From: Thinopyrum elongatum
Lineage: Eukaryota; Streptophyta; Magnoliopsida; Poales; Poaceae
Length of the DNA stretch: 64,000 nucleotides
NCBI GenBank assembly: GCA_011799875.1
Contig: CM022302.1
Coordinates: forward strand, 100,876,237 to 100,940,236
Direction: 5' to 3'
The notes beneath the pieces were generated by a model that had not been told where the DNA came from, searched no databases, and was given only the letters and a program-made list of their open reading frames with translations. Within the stretch, counting starts at the first letter, position 1; the number at the start of each line of letters is the position of its first letter. The position numbers and the translations under genes were made by a program. Below are positions 59,653 to 64,000 of this stretch, piece after piece.

Positions 59653-62600
59653 GTAACACCCTGGTTTTCGCTCCTATTTTTTTCCTTCGCGGGATTTGAC
59701 TCCCATCCTTTTTCTCGGTGTTATCGGATTTTCTCCAGCTCTTGGGTATATGAAGATGGTCATCCAGCTCTGCCTTTCCTATCCATCCAGATATTCTCTC
59801 CAGTCCGACCTTGCCACCCGAGATCTATTCTCAAGACTTTGCCGCCGAAACCCTACCTTCCGAGTTACCGGAAGGGAAACCCTGATCTCTTCCGTTACAA
59901 ACGAACCCCAACTTCCTTTGATCTTTTGTCTCCCAAACTTTTCCCAGTGATCATCCTATCTTTGAAAACCCTGGATATGTAAAAATATTGCTAAGTCATT
60001 TGCAATATTTTTCATTTATAATTAATTCCTTTTTTTGCCAGTTAAAGGAATTAAATCCAGGAAAATATCTATCCATCTCCAAAGTCCATGAAAACTTGTG
60101 GAGATATTCTTTGTGATCATATGGAGCTCCCATAAAAATATTGGCCATAATTAAATAGGGGAAATTGCATTTTCCTATTTAATGCCAATATTGCATTTTG
60201 GGCAGTTTCTAAAGGAACTACCATTTTGGTAGACAGGAAAAATCCCAAATAAATTGTGGACCTTCTACTATCCATATCTTTACCATTTCCATTAGAAACC
60301 AAGTTCCATAGTTCAAAGTTTGAGCACAGCATCCATTTGCAAATTCTGTCCAGATTTTCAATTTGCAAAGGAAGTGCTTGAACCCTTGACCTATTTGAGC
60401 TCAAATTTTTCATGGTGGTTAACATTGACAAATCACTCATGGAAACAAAAAACCAGCTCAATCCATCTATCCATTCGTCCACAGTATTTTTCCTAAGTTT
60501 CTATCCATTTGGAACCTCTATGAAGCAAGTACCATTTTGGTGTACCCAAATGGTATGAAACTTTTACAGTGGCTTCATGTATCCAAATAACTCCCCTCCA
60601 CCAAATTTCATCTCATTTAATCAAGCCATTTGAGCACAACTTCAAATTCTAGTTTCGGGACCAATTTTTGGTTTGTGAAGGAAGTGTATGCAAATGGGGT
60701 CTAAATGACTTCAAATTTTGCAAGAATATACTCCTTCCTACCTCATTCCATTGTGGCAAAGATCCAACTCCATTTATCCATCCATTTCTCCAGAAACCAC
60801 TCCAAACACCATCCTGTCAGAAGCTGTTTCTGCTAGTTTATCCCACCCCAGAGTCTTCCAGTTAATTACAGCCTCATACCCTATCTATTTGAGCATCAAG
60901 GAGCTTGCTGGACAAGCTTGGACAGGCAGGAGCCTTCCAGAGCAAGCCATGCATGTGGTGACCACGTAGCGGCCGTGCAGAAACGGCGCTCTGCACTCTG
61001 TCAGCTTCGTGCAGTCACCACCGGCCAGCTTCGGCTCGTCCGGTTATGTCTGGCGGCTCCCCTGCGTCCGCGTGCACCCTCTCCCGAAGCTTCCCCCTCC
61101 TCTTTCTTCCTCCTCGCGCCACGGTGATCGCTGCCACCGTACTATGCCGCCCGTGCCCATCATTGTTTTCTTCCCTGAGCCTTCTGGAGCATCCCCGAGG
61201 CCTCTCCACCCCTCCAATAAGCCTCTCGTCGCCGCAAACTGCCAGCCACATCTTTTCGCAGCGCCAGTGCGGCGATAAGATCGCCACCGCCGCCGTGCTT
61301 ATCCCCTCCACCTCGCCGGGCTATATATAGCCGCCACCCAGCCCTCTCGAGCACCACAACCCCAGCAGCAACTCCCTCTCCCTCCCATCTCTCGCCCAGA
61401 TCGAAGTACCGAGCCGCGGAGCTCCTTCTTCTCCACTTTCGGTCATGGAACCGCCGCCTCCCCTCTGCTCAAATTCACGGCGCTCGAGCTCTCTCCCTCC
61501 ATTCTACCACCACCAGAGGACTCCCCAGATCCCAGTGAAGCCCCCCATACCCTAGGTTCCTCACCGGTATGCCGGTATGTCTCGAGGCTAGGCATGGCCG
61601 ATGGCCTTCGCTGCGGGTGCCCGATGCCGTCGCCGCCTCGGCCCTCCCCGGCGTCCGCATCCAGCAGGGACGGACGCGGCGCTCCTCCATGAGCTCGTCG
61701 GTACCTGGAGCGCCGGAAACGGTTACCGGAGCCGCCCGAGACGGTTGCCGGAGCCGCCCGAGATGGTCACCGGAGTGCGCCGCCTCCTCTGTTCTGCGGC
61801 GAGCGAGAGGAGAGCGATGGCTCTGCCCGCGGGACCCCCTCGCCAGCGACCCTCCCCTCTCTCTTTTTTTTAAAGTGGCGGAAGGCAAGTGGGCCGGCCC
61901 AGCAGCAGCTGAGGCCTGGCTGGTGCCCAGTGGCAGCAGCAGCTGCGGCAGTTTTGGCCCAGAGCAGCCCATCAGCACAGTGTTGTTTCTCTTTTTCTCA
62001 AAAAAAAAACAAGCCAGGGACCCGTAAGTAAATATTTTATTTACTGAGAGATCCCTACCCTTTAACCCTTTATATCTTTTCCACCGCAACTCCGATTCAG
62101 GTGAAACCAACGCCCACGTCTTCAGTTCATCCATACCCATTCCGATGGTATAATTTTCATAATGTTTTCACACTATGAAAATGACAATTTTGCCCTTGCC
62201 CTTCTATCAGCCCTTCCGGAGGATATCTTTTCCGGTGATCCTTTTCGCGGACTCTCCGCACTTCTTCCCGGAGTATTCATCGACCCCAGGCAAGCCGACC
62301 ATCTGATATATGCCCTAAAGCATTGCTCTGTGATATTTCTTGCATGTTTAAATTAATATGCTTGTGCTTGTCTGTGTACTAGTGAGCTATATGTGACTCC
62401 GACGAACCCTTGCTTGCACTTTCTTCGGTGACGGCACCACGCCTGTGTTCTGAGCTGTTTCCAGCCGTCTGGGGTGGATGCCGACTTTTTTTTCTCTTGT
62501 CCGCAACTGTCCGTGTTCTGAGCTTCTTTTCGACCGTCGCGAGCAGCTGTTGAATTTCTTTTCGTAGCAGTGACCCTATGCTCTGAGCTCTTTTTCGGTC

Positions 62601-64000
62601 GTCTTAGGGAACTGCTACATTCTTCTTGTCAACACCGTATCATGTTCTGAGCTGCTTTCTAGCTGTCTTGAGTCGGGGTTGAGTTATTCTAGTAATGTCC
62701 CAGATCTGAGTTGCAAAGACCGTTCTGGCGGCTACTGGTTTATTTGCCGGTTTCATACAAGGGTTCAGATTGTCGTTACCCTACAGCTGCAACTTGTAAA
62801 GTAATAAGCCTGCCATTTAAATACTGGTTCACTAATGACTTGTCATGGTATTATATGGAGATAGGTTGTTATGATCATGCATAGCTATTGCCATCTCATG
62901 TTATTGTGATAAACAACCATGCTTGCTAATTACTGGCCAAAGCTAAACCTAGTCGGTTGATCCAGAGTCACCTGTCCAGACTTATCCGTGCAACCACATT
63001 TGCCGGTATGGGACGGCCTTGACTTGGTCTGATCATGTGCTCTTTTATCGGTACCGCCAACTAGGGAAGGTTATGCGTGCACGCTACCCTGGCCCGGTAG
63101 GCGGCGATAACCTTGTGAGCCCAAATGATTGTTTAACCCGGGAGTCCCCGTTTGGGACAGTTTAGTTTGGCCACGACGGTGGCAAGTGTCACGAGGTGAC
63201 ACAGGGGCCACCCAGGGTAGGACTCCGGGGGAGTATGATTGCCGGTGGTACGGTGGAGGAGTCACGGGTTAGGCAGGTTTCGTTGGAGCAACCCTAGTCC
63301 ACCCGAATGGGATCACGAGGTCAGGTGCTCCATGGTGTGGGTAAAGTGCGCAACATCTGCAGAGTGTAAAATCTATTCGAATAGCCGCATCCACGGTATT
63401 GGACAGTCCGTCCAGACCTCTCTAGGTGGTCAACCGGAACAGTGATAATAATGGAAGAGAGTAAGTTTGTCAAACTGGTAGTGCAGATGCATAGACATCA
63501 GATGATGTCAGGAATATGATATGTTAGCCATGGGATGGCTATGAGATGAGCGGTCGGATGACCGAAAGACTTGGATTGGATTTGGATCCTGAGATTGGTA
63601 GGAGTATGGATTATTTACTTGCCATGCTTTACTTTACTTTAGTATCACACTGGATACTCCTGTTATGACATGATAATGAATATTGCTAGCTAGTTATGTC
63701 ATGCCATGATAATTTGAAATTGCTCTAATAACAAATGCATGCTTGAATGCCATGGATTGCTTTGCTTGGTGTATATGTTAGTTGGTTTGCTTGCGAGTAC
63801 ATTCAAAAGTACTCAGCGGCCTTCAATGTGGCCAGGTTCACATAAGGATCCGTCGTCCGTCATCGAGGAGCCGGAGCGTTCACGGGCTAGAAGTGTAACC
63901 CAGTCAGATCCCTGTGGATTGGAGCCGCACCAGGACCATGCTGCCTTAGATAGAGCTTTTCCGTTGCCATCCCTCTTGTAATATATCTCATGTAAGACTT
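59653..64000 (+). repeat. LARD element right LTR, truncated by the window edge
   Basis: It repeats the left LTR from TGTAACACCC to the window end. It has a 30-bp tandem duplication near 61741-61770 ('ccggagccgcccgaga' twice) that is absent from the left LTR, plus scattered substitutions. Confidence 0.85.

Larger units (their letters stand above)
52206..64000 (+). mobile_element. LARD-like (large retrotransposon derivative) LTR element, right end off-window
   Basis: The left LTR (52206-56655, 4450 bp) begins TGTAACACCC. The right LTR begins with the same text at 59653 and runs past the window edge with about 100 bp missing. An initiator-Met primer site follows the left LTR, and a purine-rich tract precedes the right one. 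The internal region is only about 3.0 kb and has no long frame. LTRs of about 4.5 kb around a non-coding core of about 3 kb match the published LARD group of Triticeae (Sukkula-type, mobilised by Gypsy enzymes; from memory). The five bases before the LTR, TAGGA, would be the target duplication; the other copy is not visible. Confidence 0.8.

Overview
The window is nuclear DNA of a large-genome grass, almost certainly Triticeae (wheat, barley, Aegilops or rye type). The evidence is nested Copia elements of the BARE-1/WIS/Angela group, a very long Gypsy-like LTR element of LARD type, a CACTA transposon with GGCGCACC subterminal repeats, and intron-containing genes with GT-AG junctions. I see no rRNA or tRNA genes, no CRISPR and no prokaryotic features. 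About 85-90% of the window is mobile DNA.

Layout. 1-1400 is a tandem array with a period of about 502 bp. 2001-2672 (minus) is an intronless gene for an alanine-rich, decapeptide-repeat, coiled-coil protein with a TATA box upstream. 3051-3599 is the terminus of a CACTA-like element whose other end lies off the left edge. From about 3600 to 51309 (plus) runs one broken host-type gene of the grass Ulp1 (C48, SUMO-protease-like) class with at least 15 recognisable exons. It is split by two large insertions. A 26-kb Copia nest (8244-34484) sits in an intron, and a 13.3-kb CACTA element (37127-50471) sits in a coding exon. Four in-frame stops in the remaining exons mark it as a pseudogene, at least in this copy.

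The Copia nest has three full-length elements. The outer one, B (minus, 8244-34484, target duplication CACTG), is decayed. Element A (plus, 9139-17877, duplication GTACA) landed in B's 3' LTR. Element C (minus, 23554-32279, duplication TTGGC) landed in B's leader. A and C are young: each coding region is open except for one stop.

The CACTA element (target duplication TGT) encodes three units. The first is a TNP2-type transposase, now broken by two stops and a frameshift. The second is a four-exon TnpA-like gene whose last two exons form an Ulp1-like domain that seems to lack the catalytic cysteine. The third is an 83-residue protein that joins an RNase H1 N-terminal hybrid-binding (viroplasmin-like) domain to a C-terminal membrane segment. 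The element also holds internal copies of its subterminal repeats upstream of the second gene, a 133-bp foldback, and an inserted 1-kb Helitron with a captured fragment of a CVC-P-THxGSF-C serine-rich-protein family gene.

51310-52205 is AT-rich repeat debris. From 52206 to the right edge is a LARD-like element: a 4.45-kb left LTR, an initiator-Met primer site, a roughly 3.0-kb internal region without long ORFs, and a right LTR cut by the window edge. All boundaries, duplications and phases were read by eye; family names beyond superfamily level are from memory.
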